Shown piece after piece: positions 14,754 through 27,440 of a stretch of 64,000 nucleotides of DNA. The stretch spans positions 1 through 64,000 of the forward strand of contig JAJEKV010000539.1 in assembly GCA_021234155.1 (NCBI GenBank). The letters are read 5' to 3'. The position numbers and the translations under genes are program-made. Within the stretch, counting starts at the first letter, position 1; every line of letters starts with the position of its first letter. The notes below the pieces were generated by a model. That model saw nothing but the letters and a program-made list of their open reading frames with translations, was not told the DNA's origin and ran no database searches. This DNA comes from Isoetes taiwanensis (lineage: Eukaryota; Streptophyta; Lycopodiopsida; Isoetales; Isoetaceae).

Positions 14754-16150
14754 TCACGTGGGCACATCATTCTTGTTTTTGCTCCTCCAACTTGTCAAGG
14801 CGTCGTTGGTACATATGGGTTGGATTAATCCATTGGGCATTGTTGTTATTATTAAACCACTCCATTCGTCACATAGCTTGCACGAAAATCGAAGCATCTC
14901 ATAAATATATCCCAATGCATAGACATCATGAATTTCGTGTCCCCATACATGATCATCATCCTTTGATTTCTCAAACACAGTTTCCTCTAACCATGGATAT
15001 TTTGCTTGTCCATCCAAAAGTAAGTACCCGACACTTCAACAAGGGACTGACGCTCTTTGGCGTAAAATGAATTGCATTGTCCCAATCACCAATGGCCACC
15101 CACACATTTTGGTACTCATCATCAAAATGTAATTTGACTCTCTTGCAATTAAGCTTTGTGTGAGTGAAGTGGCCTTTGTGGATCTCAACGACACCTTACG
15201 CTAGGGCAAGAGCTATCTCTAAAACATCTTGATATACAACTCGCATTTTGCTCCCTAAGTTCAGCACCTATGTGTTTGTCGGGTTTTCTTGGCGCTCTAG
15301 CAATTGCATTTGACCATCTTCTAAAAGCGTGACAAGTTATTAGGTAAATAGTCAAACAAGTGTGCAAGTGTCTCTCCATTCATGAAAGGTAGAATCACCA
15401 TTGGCCCTATGGTATCCCCACTAGAGCTAGCAACTTCATATGCAAGTCCAATGGATGTAGCCAAAGCGGGAGGATCGCGGGCTCTTGAAGCGTATGTATC
15501 TTTGAGCCATCTCATACGTCTCGCCCTATCTTTGCCCTTGAAAACCCATCCTTTGTATAGCTCATCATCTTGGAAGTGTTGTGTTCCGTTGATCTTGATT
15601 TGATACGATGCGATGTGTTGGTTTCTCCTCAATAAGGTATATCACATCCACGGCCTCTACGGGCATGGGATCAACAAAGATTGATGTGTTCATGTGATTC
15701 TCAAAGAAAAGTGGGCCTTGCTAGGCCCTGCTCCACTAGAGCTTCCCCTGATGCAAAGCATTTTTAATTACCTCAACCGGCGTGCATTGAGATCCGCAAT
15801 GATGTTCTTGTGATCTGCCGCGTCGCTTCTTTGAGGAATTCCATGAAGCTACCCATTCCTTGACCACGAGCCTCGGCATTGAGACTTTTAAGGCTGCTTT
15901 GAATGCTTCAAACATGTCTTCAGTTCATCCATGGGGTTTCCAATCATTGGCTTTACATGTGTGTCAAGGAGAGAAGTCAACATTTCTTCTTGACCTGGCC
16001 ATTTTGTGCTAACTCAAATTGGCACTTCCTTTTCACATGTCGACAAAATGGTGCGACCGTTGACCGATTTGCATCTCCGTCCGGGACTTTTGTTAGCACA
16101 TATCTCATTTATGACCATCGTCTAATCTCACTAATCATTTGTGTCTTCAC
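14754..16150 (-). pseudogene. Decayed kinase-like gene inside the CACTA element
   Basis: Minus-strand frames, broken by several frameshifts and stops, read like a very diverged protein kinase. Following the strand, 16,150-15,790 has coding-like phrases (KPMIGNPMDELKTC, MEFLKEATRQI). Next, 15,632-15,320 contains YKGWVFKGKD and a hinge-like MVILPFMNGETLAHLFDYL. Then 15,250-15,030 has VLEIALALA, EIHKGHFTHTKLN where a catalytic loop would sit, and VAIGDWDNA where DFG would sit. Finally, 15,015-14,760 has HDVYALGYIYEML, like the DVYSFG helix. The HRD motif is absent (FTHT) and DFG reads DWD, so it would be a pseudokinase at best. Kinases have been reported as cargo of plant DNA transposons; here the homology is judged from spacing and motif order only. 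Confidence 0.45.
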
Positions 16151-16475
16151 GGTTGGGGCCATACCTACAAACCAATTTAGATTCATTAATCTTGCTTTGT
16201 GACTTTTTCAAACCTTCATTATGAATCTTTACCTACTTTCTTAAGAGTTAGTTTCCCTTTTTTTTTTTTTTTTTTTTAAACCAACTATTTAAATTTTTTC
16301 TTGCTCTTAACCACTCCACATGGTGTTTCTTTGACATCCCTAACATCTTTAAAAACAACATTCTTAACTAGAAACCCGAAAATCAATAATGCAATTTTTT
16401 TCAAAAACCCCGCCCTTGTCCAATCAGTAAAGATTTCTATTTATTGATATATTAATAAAAAAATAAACAAAGTAG

Positions 16476-16810
16476 GGCGGTGAGCTTGGACCGGAATACC
16501 TAGTCTTCTCCACTCAAGCGGAGCCGACCATGCCCTTTGTCCAAGTCTCCCCAATTTTTTCTAAACTAAATACATTAATCAATAAAATTGCAAGAGTAAG
16601 CGGTGAGCTTGGACCCGGAACACCTAGTCTTCTCCACTCAAAGCGGAGCCCACCATGCCCCTTGTCCAAGTCTCCCCAATTTTTTCTAAACTAAATACAT
16701 TAATCAATAAAATTACAAGAGTAAGCGGTGAGCTTGGACCGGAACACCTAGTCTTCTCCACTCAAGGTGGGGCCGACCATGCCCTTGTCCAAGTCTCCCC
16801 AAGTTTTTTT
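16476..16810. repeat. Tandem repeat, unit about 122 bp, three copies
   Basis: Units start GCGGTGAGCTTGGACC near 16,477, 16,599 and 16,722. Each holds CCTAGTCTTCTCCACTCAAG.GGAGCC.ACC, with CTCC and GGAG able to pair. The array at 32.64-32.96 kb shares the TCTAGTCTTCTCCA....GGAGCCGACC core. Confidence 0.85.
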
Positions 16811-17110
16811 TTAACCTAAATAAAACATTAAAATTTTATTCTCCTACTCAAACTCAAATTCTTACCTAGAATGTCTTGATTGCGAAAAATCGATTTCCAA
16901 GAGATTTACGCATTTTGTTATTAGTGTACATGCAAAAAAATAAAGGCATTCAATAATTAGACAACTTAAATAAATAAATAAAAAAAAAAAAAAAAAAAAA
17001 GACCATTCACGTTGAAAAGATCATTGACATTAAAACTATTTACATTGTTAATTAAAAAGAATTATATATTGACATGTAAAAAATAAAAAATAAAAAAAAA
17101 GGAAGAACAT

Positions 17111-18690
17111 AAAAAGAAGGGGCCTCGTCTTTCAACGACGTCCCCTTCTTGTAATAAAAAATAGAGGAAGAATGGGCCTAGATCTTTCAACGACGTCTTC
17201 CATGGAAAAAAAGAAGAAGAAGAAGAAGAAGAAGAAGAAGAAAAGAAGAAGAAGAAGAAGAAGAAGAAGAAGAAGAAGAAGAAGAAGAAGAAGAAGAAGA
17301 AGAAGAAGAAGAAGAAGAAGAAAAGAAGAAGAAGAAGAAGAAGAAGAAGAAGAAGAAGAAGAAGAAGAAGAAGAAGAAGAAGAAGAAGGGGAGATAGGAA
17401 AGAAAGATTGAATAGAATGAGAAAGTGGTGAAGAAGAAGAAGAAGAAAATGAATAGAAGATTGGAAGAACGGAAGATTAGAAGGAAGAAACCAATGATTG
17501 GAAGAAGATTGGAAGAAGAAGGAGGAGGATTCGATTCATACTAAGAAGAGGCGAAATGGATTGAAGAAAAACAAGGATGGAAAGAAGAGGAGGATAGAAA
17601 TGGGATGGATTGAAAACAAACAAGAAAAAACAAGAAGCCCTAAATCTATCAAACAACAAGCCTAATTCAAAAATAGAGTTGATTGATCCATTGAAATACC
17701 TTTGGATGCTTGCTTGAAGCTTGGAAAGGACCGCAAGGATGATCCGCGCCAAAAATCGCCACGAAAAACGCTCCTCCAGCCGCTTAGAACCAAAAAAACT
17801 AGGCGGCGGAAAAGCCGGCTCTGTTTTCTGATAAAAAGTTACAGACGTCGTTAAACGACGTCGTTGAACGGCGCTTGAACGGCGTCATTATAATCATGGA
17901 CCGACGTCCATAACGACGTCTTTGTGTTAAACGACGTGCCCTTTTTTTTATTAAGTTATAATTATAAGTTATTATTATAATTATAATTATTATACAAAGA
18001 AGGATTGTTACCCAGTGGAGGGCTGTCATTTATGCAGTAATCTAACTCAGGAAGCTGCTCTTGAACAGGATGTTGAAAGTCCGGTTTGCCTCCACCTCCA
18101 GACATTTTTGTGATAGAAAATGTAGAAATCAAACTCAAATTTTTTATCTTTCGACGAACTTAGATGATTAAAAACAGCTTTTCACCGATGGATCGGAGCT
18201 GCAATATTCGACCTGCAAAGCGAGAAGCAGAGAAAAGAGGTGGGCGTATTTGCGGGAATGACGCCAATGTGTATACATGGCGTGTTTTTTTTTATTAAGT
18301 TACCAACTTAGATCTATTTGTTTTATTACTTATGTTTTTTATCTATATTGTGGTGGCACAAGATAGACCCTTCACCTTAATATAACATATCCTACTCACC
18401 TTGAATTTCGAGTTCGAGATATTCAATTTCATTACACTCCATAATGAGTCCATAATGAATGTGACCGCCCATACGGCAATTAATTTGTTGTCGATCACCG
18501 ATTTGGACGGTTAAGCTATACCTATTCTAGAGCCCGCCCTATGCTTTCATTTGACGACGTTTTGGTTTATAACGGCGTCTTTCTTTTTAATTAAGTTATT
18601 ATTATTAGCAATCTTTTTTTTTTTATCACGCCCTGTAATTTTTCGTTGAACGGCGTTTATAACGATGTTTCGGTTCCAAACGGCGTGTCC
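17111..18690. repeat. Internal clusters of the CACTA subterminal palindrome
   Basis: TTCAACGACGTC occurs twice around 17,131 and 17,187. A dense set at 17,840-17,940 includes ACGTCGTTAAACGACGTCG, and weaker GTTGAACGGCG / AACGGCGT copies lie at 18,555-18,690. The motif is the one that fills both ends of the element, here 6 kb in from the left end. No gene was recognised in this interval. Confidence 0.6.
17206..17390. repeat. Microsatellite (GAA)n
   Basis: About 185 bp of (AAG)n with two AAAAG interruptions. The region from 17,400 to 17,560 is a degenerate purine-rich continuation. Open frames across it are artefacts of the repeat. Confidence 0.97.
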
Positions 18691-19084
18691 TTTTTTAAGT
18701 TAATATTATTAGCAACTTAGATTTGTTTCATTACTTATGTATTTTATCTATTCTTGTTTATGTATCCACTTAGATTTCTCTCCATCCTTGTTTATCTATC
18801 CACTTTAATAAACCAGACTTGTGCACCATTGAGCTTCACTTGCATACTTTCATACTAAATCAAGCTTGCGACCACTTGATCATGGCTAGCGGTGCAAACA
18901 TATGGCTCACCAGGTTGCTCTTACGCATACAATCTACACAAGGCATGCCCAAATACAAATCCATGCAAAGCTGCAAGAAGAGCTTCTTTGATTTGCCATA
19001 TTCTCTCGTGCATGATCACATACAACTTCATATATGGCTGCAGCCTCTTCATAGATTACTGCTAAGGGTTTTGGACACAGCTTC

Positions 19085-22000
19085 AGGGTTCAACGACAGT
19101 ATCCCGCATGCACATCCTAGGCCAATTGACTACGAGTGTGATGGAAGTGAGCTACTTTGGCGCTTCTTGGAGTTGGTGGTCTTCGGCCCGGAACTTGGTC
19201 CCAGGGCAATGTCGACGTTCGAGTCCATTGGCAGAGTCCGATCGATGATTCGGGAGAGGGAGGTCGCCGTCCGTCCCCCCAGGGCCACGGGGGAGAGGAA
19301 ATTTGGGGCAAGCAGCCTCCGGAGGGATTTTAGGGTCCGCTCAAAGCGTCAACACCCCAACTCCACTTCAAGACACGGTATAAGGTCAGGCGAACCGACA
19401 AGGAGAGGCCTCAAACGTAAACCCCGTGGGTTGCCGGGCTCTAGAAGGGTTTACGTTTTGGGGGCGAGGTCCTGATACATTGCACTTGGGACTCCGGGCC
19501 AGAAGCGGCGGCCAGAATACGGAGCAAGGGGAACCGGCGGGGCCGGAGTTTGGGCTGCAATCCTCCTCCCGATGTGGCAAGTAGAAGTCGGGGGCTTTTG
19601 CGATGGCAAGACATTCGTAAATTCGCAATTAATGCATTGCACGAAAATAAATTCGGTTTTGCCATTTGGATCCCTAATTCATCTCCAGCACACACGGCCC
19701 AATTTTGAATTTTGAGGAGAAGGTCTAGGTCAGCGGGTTAGCATTAGAAGCGGTCAGGGGGCTCGTTGCGGGGCAACCGAGCTGGCACCCTCCCCAAGTC
19801 AAACGAGGCCGAGGGACCTTGCGGGGATCCCTCACAAGAGGGGAGAGTCAGGACCCCGAGGCGGGACCCAAAAAAGTTCCCGGCGGCCCTTCTTCCCGGC
19901 CGCTCCTCCCGGTCGCGACGCTAATGACCACCCTCGGAGCCCGGTTCCCCTATCCGGCCGTTGGATCCTCCGTTGGGGCCCCTCTTGGGGAAGGTCAAAA
20001 GATTCCAGATCGGTCCGAAAGAACTTGTCAAACCTGGGCGCCCCGGATGTCGGCCTTGTAGAAGCAGACCGTTTTGTCGTTCGCACGCGGGATGTCAGGA
20101 ATGGCAAATAGACCCCCCCAAATCGTCCGGAATGGCGAAATTACCCTAGGAGCAAGTTACACCGGCCGGTTTTGGCGAAAAGAAGAAAACACTCACGCCC
20201 TCCACGACAATTATCCCGCATGCACATCCTAGGCCAATTGACTACGAGTGTGATGGAAGTGAGCTACTTTGGCGCTTCTTGAGTTCGGGTGGTCTTCCGC
20301 CACTTTAACTTGGTCCCCGGGGCAATGTCGGCGTTCGAGTCCATTGGCAGAGCCGGATCGCGATTCCAGGAGAGGGGAGGTGCCTCGTCCGGCCCGGAGG
20401 GCCTTGGGAGAGGAAATTTGGGGCAAGCGACCCCGGAGGGATTTTAGGGTCCAAGGTCACGGCGCCAACACCCCAACTTCACTTCAAGACACGGGCGCAA
20501 GGTTCCGCCGAATCCGACAAGGAGAGGGCCTCCAAACGTAAACCCCGTGGGTTGCCAGGCTCTAGAAGGGTTTACGTTTTGGGGCCGAGTCCCCGGTCTC
20601 TGCTGCACTGGGACTGGCCGAAACAAAGAAAGCGAAGACCAGAACACGAGCAAGGGGAACGGACGGAGCGGAGTTTGGGCCTGTCCTCCTCCCGATGTGG
20701 CAAGTAGAAGTCGGGGCTTTTTTAAAGATGGCAAGACATTCAGAATTAAGCAATTAATGCATTGCACGAAAAATAAATTCGGTTTTTGCGAAATTTGGAT
20801 CCCTAGTTCATCTCCAAAGACACGGCCCAATTTTCGGAATTTTCGGAGAAGGTCTAGGTCAACGGGTTAGCATTAGCCAAATCGTCAGGAATGGCGAAAT
20901 TACCCTAGGGGAGCAAGTTACAAGGTCGGTTTTGGCGAAGAAGGAAACACTCACGCCCTCCACGGCGGTATCCCGCATGCACATCCTAGGCCAATTGACT
21001 ACGAGTGTGATGGAAGTGAGCTACTTTGGCGCTTCTTGGAGTTCGGGTGGTCTTCGGCCACGGAACTTGGTCCCTGTGGCAATGTCGATGTTCGAGTCCA
21101 TTGGCGAGTCGGATCGCGATTCCGGGAGGGGGAGGTCGCCCGTCCGGCCCGAGGGTGGCCACGGGGAGAGGAAATTTGGGGCAAGCAGCCTCCGGAGGGA
21201 TTTTAGGGTCCGCCTCAAGGCGTCAACACCCCAACTCCACTTCAAGACACCGGCGCAAGGTCCGTAGGATCGACAAGGAGAGGGCCCAAACGTAAACCCC
21301 GTGGGTTGCCGGGCTCTAGAAGGGTTTACGTTTGGGGGGCGAGTCCCGGGTGTGCTGCACTTGGGACTGGCCGGAAGCGGCAATGAGAATACGGAGCAAG
21401 GGGAACCGGCGGAGGCGGAGTTTGGGCCTGTCCTCCTCCCGATGTGGCAAGTAGAAGTCGGGGGCTTTTGCGATGGCAAGACATTCGTGAATTCGCAATT
21501 AATGCATTGCCGCGAAAATAAATTCGGTTTTGCCAGCTGGATCCCTAATTCATCTCCGGACACGGCCCAATTTTCGGAATTTTCGGAGAAGGTCTAGGTC
21601 AGCGGGTTAGCATTAGAGCGGTCGGGGCAGCCCGACAGGGGGCAACCGAGCTGGCACCCTTCCCCAAGTCAAACGAGGCCGGGACCTTGCGGGGATCCCT
21701 CACAAGAGGGGAGAGTCCGGACCGGGGAGGCGGGACCCAAAAAGTTTCGGAGGCCCCTTCTGCTCCTCCAGGGGCCGACGCTAATGACCACCCTCCCGGG
21801 CCCGGTTCCCCTATCCGGACCGTTGATCCTCCATTCAGGGGCCCCTCTTCGGGAAGGTCCAAAAAGATTCCAGATTGGTCGGGAGAACTTGTCAAACGGC
21901 GGGTTTTGGCGAAAAGAAGGGCGTCCCCGATGTCCTAGGCCCTTGTAGAAGCGGCCTTTGTTTTGTCGTTGGGCAGGGGGGATGCTGGGAGAGGAATGGC

Positions 22001-25000
22001 AAATAGACCCTGCCAAATCGTCCCGGAATGGCGAGAAATTACCCTAGAGCAAGTTACCGCGAGTACCGGTTTTGCGAAAAGAAGGAAACACTCCGCCCTC
22101 CACGGCCGAAGTATCCCATGCACATCCTAGGCCAATTGACTAACGAAAGTGTGTTGGAAGTGAGCTACTTGGGCTTCTTGGAGTTCGGGTGGTCTTCTCT
22201 GGCCCGCGGAACTTGGTCCCCGAGGGCAATGTCGAACGTTCCGAGTCCATTGGCGAGTCGGATCGAGCACCGGGAGAGGGGAGGTTAAGCCCACCACCCC
22301 GCAAGGGCCTTGGGGAGAGGAAATTTGGGGCAAAGCAGCCTCCAGGAGGATTTTAGGGTCCGGCTCGGCGTCAACACCCCAACTCCACTTCAAGACGGCA
22401 GGCAAGGTTCCGGGCCTGGGGAATCGACAAGGAGAGGGGGCCTCAAACGCGTAAACCACGTGGGTTGCCGTGCTCTAGAAAGGGTTTACGTTTTGGGGGC
22501 CGAGTCTGGTCTGTTGCACTTGGGACCTGGCCGGAAGCGAAGAGCCGGAATACGAGCAAGGGGAGGCGGACGGGCGGAGTTTGGGCCTGTCCTCCTCCGT
22601 CTGGCAAGTAGAAGTCAGGGGCTTTTGCGATGGCAAGACATTCAGAAATTCGCAATTAATGCATTACCACGAAAATAAATTCGGTTTTTGCCCTGGATCC
22701 CTAATTCATCTCCGGCCTACGGCCCAATTTTGAATTTTGGAGGAGAAGGTCTAGGTCAGCGGGTTAGCATTAGCGGTCGGGGCAGCCCGTTGCGTGGAAC
22801 AACAGTGGCACCCTTCCCCAAGTCAAGCGAGGCCGGGACCTTGCGGGGATCCCTCACAGAGGGAGAGTCCAGGACCCGAGGAGGCGGGATCAAAAAAAGT
22901 TCAGAAGGCAGCCCTTCTGGCGGCGCTCCCGGTCGCACGCTAATGACCACCCTCCCGAGCCCGGTTCCCCTATCCGGCCGTTGGATCCTCCGACGGGCCC
23001 CTCTTCAGGGAAGGTCAAAAGATTCCGATCGGTCAGGAGAACTTGTCAAACCGCTGGGCGCCCGACGATGTCGGCCTTGTAGAAACCGCTTTGTTTTGTC
23101 GTTCGAGCACCGGGGATAGGAATGGCAAATAGACCTCGCCAAATCGTCAGGAATGGCGAAATTACCCTAGGGAGCAAGTTACACGGTCGGTTTTGCGTAA
23201 AGAAGGAAACACTCCCACGCCCTCCACGACAAGATCCGCATGCACATCCTAGGCCAATTGACTACGAAAGTGTGATGGAAGTGAGCTACTTTGGCTTCTT
23301 GGAGTTCGGTGGTCTTCCGCCACTAACTTAACTTGGTCCTGTGGCAATGTCGACGTTCCGAGTCCATTAGCGAGCCGATCATGCATTCCGGAGAGGGGAG
23401 GTCGCCTCGCCCGGCCCCGTGTGGCCTTGGGGAGAGGAAATTTGGGGCAAGCACCCCTGAGGGATTTTAGGGTCCAAGGCATACTGGGCCAACACCCCAA
23501 CTCCACTTCAAGACACGCCAAGCAAGGTCCCTACCGCATCTCGGGACAAGGAGAGGGCCTCCAAACGTAAACCCCGTGGGTTGCCGTGCCTCTAGAAGGG
23601 GTTTACGCTTGGGGGTCGAACCCGCGCCACTTTAACTTGATCCCCGTGGCAAGCAGCTGCTCGGGAGAATCACCAGCCAAAGGGGAACCTCCGCGGAGGA
23701 GGTTGCCCGGCCCCTCCCCTGTGGCCTTGGGAAGTCGGGGGAAATGGTGCTGGCAAGACACCGGGAGGGGCATAATGCATTGCACGAAAATAAATTCGGT
23801 TTTGCCAGCTGGATCCCTAATTCATCTCCAACACCCCAACTCCATTTCAGAAGGTCTAGGTCAAAGTTAGCCGGACCGACAACGGAGGGCCTCCAAACGT
23901 AAACCGAAGCCACCCCTGCCCTCGTCAAACGAGGTTTACGTTTTGGGGCCGGATCCCTCACAAGAGGGAGAGTTGGTTCCTAGAGCAATGATCAATGTTC
24001 GAGGCAGTCCATTGGCGAGCCAAATCTAATGGTTCGAGCCGGGAGGTTGCCCGTTGGATCTTCCCGGGGCCTTAGGGAGAGGTCCAAAAATTTGGGGCAA
24101 GCCCTTGTCAAACCAGCGGGCTTCGGAAGATTTGAAGAAACCGCATTGTTTTGTCGTTCATAAATTTAGGGATGCTCCGGAATGGAGAAATAGACCACGC
24201 CAAATCGTTAGAATGGCAAACTTCTAAGAAAGTGCGGCCGCTTTGAAGATGGAAGTGTCCCATTTGTAAGATATCCGCATGCACATCCAAAACCCAATTG
24301 ACCATTCAGTGTGATGGAAGTGAGCCACCAAGCTTCTTGGAGTTGGGTGGTCTAAAACCGGAAAGTCCCAAAAATGGCAATGTTGAACTCGAGTCCATTG
24401 GCATATCCAAAGGAAGAAGGGGAAAAAGCCTGGCCCGTCCTTCAAGTGGCCTTGGGGAGAGGAAATTTGCATGCATGTACCAATGAGGATTTTAGGGTCA
24501 AGAGCCAAAACCCCAACTCCAATTCAAAACATATCTTTAAAGGTCAAAAGATCCACTTTGTTCAAAGATACGTAAACCCTGTGGCTTATGGGACCTAGAA
24601 GGGTTTACTTTTCCATCCGGAGTCAACCATAGGCCCATATAACAATGATCCCTGTGGCAATGTCGGCGTGCTTGAAGTCCATTGGCGAGCCAAATCGTGC
24701 GGTTCGGTGAGGGAGGTTGAGGTCCTTCCCGGGGCCTTGGGGAGGAATTCGGGGCAAGCAGCTTCCGGGAGGAGGATTTTAGTGTCAGGCTGGCGTCAAC
24801 ACCCCAACTCCACTTCAAGACCATCACATAAAAGTCGAATCGACAAGGAGAGGGCCTCCAAAAACGTAAAACCATGGGTTGCCGGGGCTCTAGAAGGGTT
24901 TACGTTTTGGGGGCAGTCAAAAATCTTCCCGTGTGAGAACTTGGTTCCTAGAGCAATGTCAATGTGCGGTCCATTGGCAGAGCCAAATCGTGGTTCTGGA

Positions 25001-25060
25001 GAGGGGAGGTTGCCCGTTCTTCCCCAGGGCCTTAGGGAGAGGAAATTTGGGGCAAGCCCT
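19085..25060. repeat. Internal array of about 1.1-kb tandem repeats in the CACTA element
   Basis: The phrase CATGCACATCCTAGGCCAAT recurs near 19,107, 20,218, 20,976, 22,118 and 23,239, and in diverged form near 24,279. Spacings are about 1,111, 758, 1,142, 1,121 and 1,040 bp. The short unit 2 lacks a roughly 350-bp block (from the GTTAGCATTAG phrase to CCAAATCGTC). Each unit also contains GGAGAGGAAATTTGGGGCAAG and an inverted repeat, AAACGTAAACCC...GGGTTTACGTTT, around a loop of about 22 bases. The last units are scrambled and partial. Many overlapping ORFs occur but frames shift between units, so the array is not judged protein-coding. DNA here is much more GC-rich than its surroundings. Confidence 0.85.
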
Positions 25061-26110
25061 TTGACCTAGACCAGTGCTTTGGAAGATTTGGAAGATGCAG
25101 TTGACTTCAAGCCACAAAGAAACATAAATTTAGTGGCTGCTTCTATCAGTCAGGTTGGAGAAAAAATCCAAGTCGATTTGTCCATCCTAAACTTCTAAGA
25201 ATGTGCATTTGAAAGATTTAGAATATGGAAGTGTCCCATTTGTAAGAGCTACGGAGAGTCAAACCACAAATAATCTCAAAAGTCTGGTTCTACCATCCAA
25301 GTCGAAAATGTCGCGAAACCTCGGGCTCGAAATGGCAAAATCTAAATGAAGAAGGCTGATATCAACGGAAGAATGCAAAATATCTTCAAGAATCCTTCAG
25401 ATCATGTTCATGCATGTATCAATGCTAGATTGTACCCAAGAGAAAATATAACAATGTACAAAACATAGGTTTATTGAACAAAAGATCACTTGAACAATTC
25501 AGCATACTCCTCCGAAGCTTGGCTTATGGTTTCTATCGTGAAGTCCTCCACTTGTCCATCCCCCTTTGAACCATAGCTCCATGTCAAGTATATGTTCAGG
25601 CGTCAGCCGTATGTCGGCCCTTAGTATCATGTTAATCTTTGTTTTTTCTGTGGTGCTTCCAAATCGACCATCTTTTTGAACCACCCTCATCGTGCTAGGC
25701 AGCTGACTTTGGTTCCTAGCAATTTGGTGAATGCCTTCTCACCAATCACATACTTCTTTAACACCTTCATCCGATGGATCGTTGTTTCATAGTCCTCATC
25801 TTGAAGTGGAGGAGGGGTTCTGAGGAGGATTCCCTTCCTTCTCATGCCCTCGGCCGGCTCCTACACCAAGCTATAGATTAGAAAATAGATAAAATACAAT
25901 AAAGTGTATAAACTCTGAGAGTGTAGCCTTACTTGTGAAGACAGGTTCCATATCTCTCTGCTCTTGAATCCTCATCTCCTCCTGAATCTGGTTCAAGCGT
26001 CGAAGCATACCTTCCATGGCAATGTATCCCAAATGCAATAAAGAAAAAACTCTCACAATAAGCGCAATGAAAAACTAGGATCCGGGGATGGCTCGCAATA
26101 CTCAAATCAT
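25061..26110. other. Unassigned CACTA interior between array and palindrome cluster
   Basis: 25,061-25,260 still has scraps of the 1.1-kb unit (GGAAGTGTCCCATTTGTAAGA). Minus-strand frames at 25,499-25,690 and 25,871-26,056 carry acidic/basic residues (LNQIQEEMRIQEQRDM) and could be remnants of an exon. No family was recognised. Confidence 0.35.
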
Positions 26111-26149
26111 AAAAGAAATGGGAAAAATGAAAGCCGGCCGATGACTTTT

Positions 26150-26260
26150 AAGGAACGAGCGTCGTTTTAAGACGTCTGAGGCGTCGTTTAACGGCGTTAG
26201 AGGTCGTTTAACGACGTCTATAACGACGTTCTCGGCTATTTCGACGTCGTACGAAATTTG
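26150..26260. repeat. Internal palindrome cluster upstream of a plus-strand ORF
   Basis: Five to six copies of CGTCGTTTAACG.CGT-type palindromes, the subterminal motif of this CACTA element. They lie just upstream of a TATA-like box at about 26,286-26,294. Confidence 0.7.
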
Positions 26261-26285
26261 TTTTGTTTTCGTATGATGAGATGCC

Positions 26286-26898
26286 ATATATATTGCCCTA
26301 TTAGTCCTCCAGCCTCTCCGCCGCCCTGCGCCCTCCAGCTTCCTCCTCCTCCTCCTTCGTCGGAGCTCCTCACCTACATCGCCATGGCTGCTTCTCGATG
26401 CATGCCCGCTTGATGCCGCACTGGAGGCCGTGCGCGAAAGGCTGCTGGAGCACCTCGGAACTGCCTCGATCCAACAGTGTGGCTAGAGGCGAACCTAACC
26501 CAAGAAAGGCGGAGTTCAAGCAAGCCATGACAAAGGCCGGCGTGATAGGGGCAAGAAAGACCTCGCCATTCTTCGGGAGGCCGGAACCTTCCCTCAATGG
26601 AGACTTCGAGTGCCGGAAGAAATGCATGGTGAGCTCGTTGTGCTTGGCCCGTATGCTAGAGGATGGGGGCCTTTGGGAAGGGAAACATTTCTTTGAAGCC
26701 CTACTTTCAAAAGCTGCACCCAGACCAACGGGGGCATGCGGGAAGTGCTCGTACATGAATTCCTTTGGGGGAAAGCAGGACATCAGGAGGGCTTGGATTC
26801 CATGCTTGGGGAGGCTTGTTACGCCGGGGTGGAGGAAATCACCGTCGAGCACCTTCGAGCCTGAGTGGATCACACTGGATGCTGATATATACCGCTAG
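26286..26898 (+). pseudogene. Short promoter-like region and ORF inside the CACTA element
   Basis: A TATA-like CCATATATATTGCCC is followed by a pyrimidine-rich leader (CTCCTCCTCCTCC near 26,345) and GCCATGGCTGC at 26,381-26,391, a good plant start context. That frame closes after nine codons. Coding-like sequence then appears in other frames: an early stretch with DAALEAVRERLLEHLG, an open frame from 26,398 to 26,898, and a competing frame with EEMHGELVVLGPYARGWG and GHQEGLDSMLGEA. This pattern suggests one gene broken by small frameshifts, or sequencing errors. GC content is higher than around it. No family was recognised, and the function is unknown. Confidence 0.4.
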
Positions 26899-26989
26899 AT
26901 GTGCACTGGCATCCACTTTGTTTTGTGTATTTGAATTGTGTATGGGTTTTTTATATGAATTTTGTATTTTGAAGGGAATACATATATGA

Positions 26990-27440
26990 TTTTTGTATAT
27001 GAATCTTGCATTTTGAAGGGAATCTTCACATTTTATGATTAATTAAACATAAAGCGTGCACTCAAGCGTATGTAGGACTGCCACGATCGGGCGCTTGCAA
27101 GCCATAGGTCTATACTAGGATGCCAATTAACTTGGCATAAATGTCTATGATAACCCGAAATTGCAATACTAATGTTGCCTAATATGGTTTGTAGTATACA
27201 CAAATTCTGCATGCCAAAGTATTTTCTTATTCATATGTGGAAAGAAAATATAATCATAATAAAGTAATGAAGGTTCAATCGATGGTAGTCTTCTATCATG
27301 ACAATAGTCCGCCCCCCTCCCCCCAACCTCCCTATTCGGCCGCCATCTCTTCTTCACCTTCAAATATGCGGGGGGGGCGAGCCTTACATGGAACTAATGA
27401 ACCACCACTGATCTTGCAAAGGATGCAGGAGCGAAGGTGA
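26990..27440. other. Spacer between plus-strand ORF and transposase 3' end
   Basis: AT-rich sequence with a duplicated ATATGAATTTTGTATTTTGAAGGGAAT phrase (near 26,955 and 26,999). It probably contains the 3' ends of two converging transcripts. No gene is supported. Confidence 0.35.

Noticed and set aside
16476-16810. CRISPR-like array
   Set aside because: Units are contiguous tandem repeats without spacers, and the DNA is eukaryotic.
18819-19475. 218-codon plus-strand ORF
   Set aside because: Its second half is the first unit of the 1.1-kb array and its frame is not kept in the other units.
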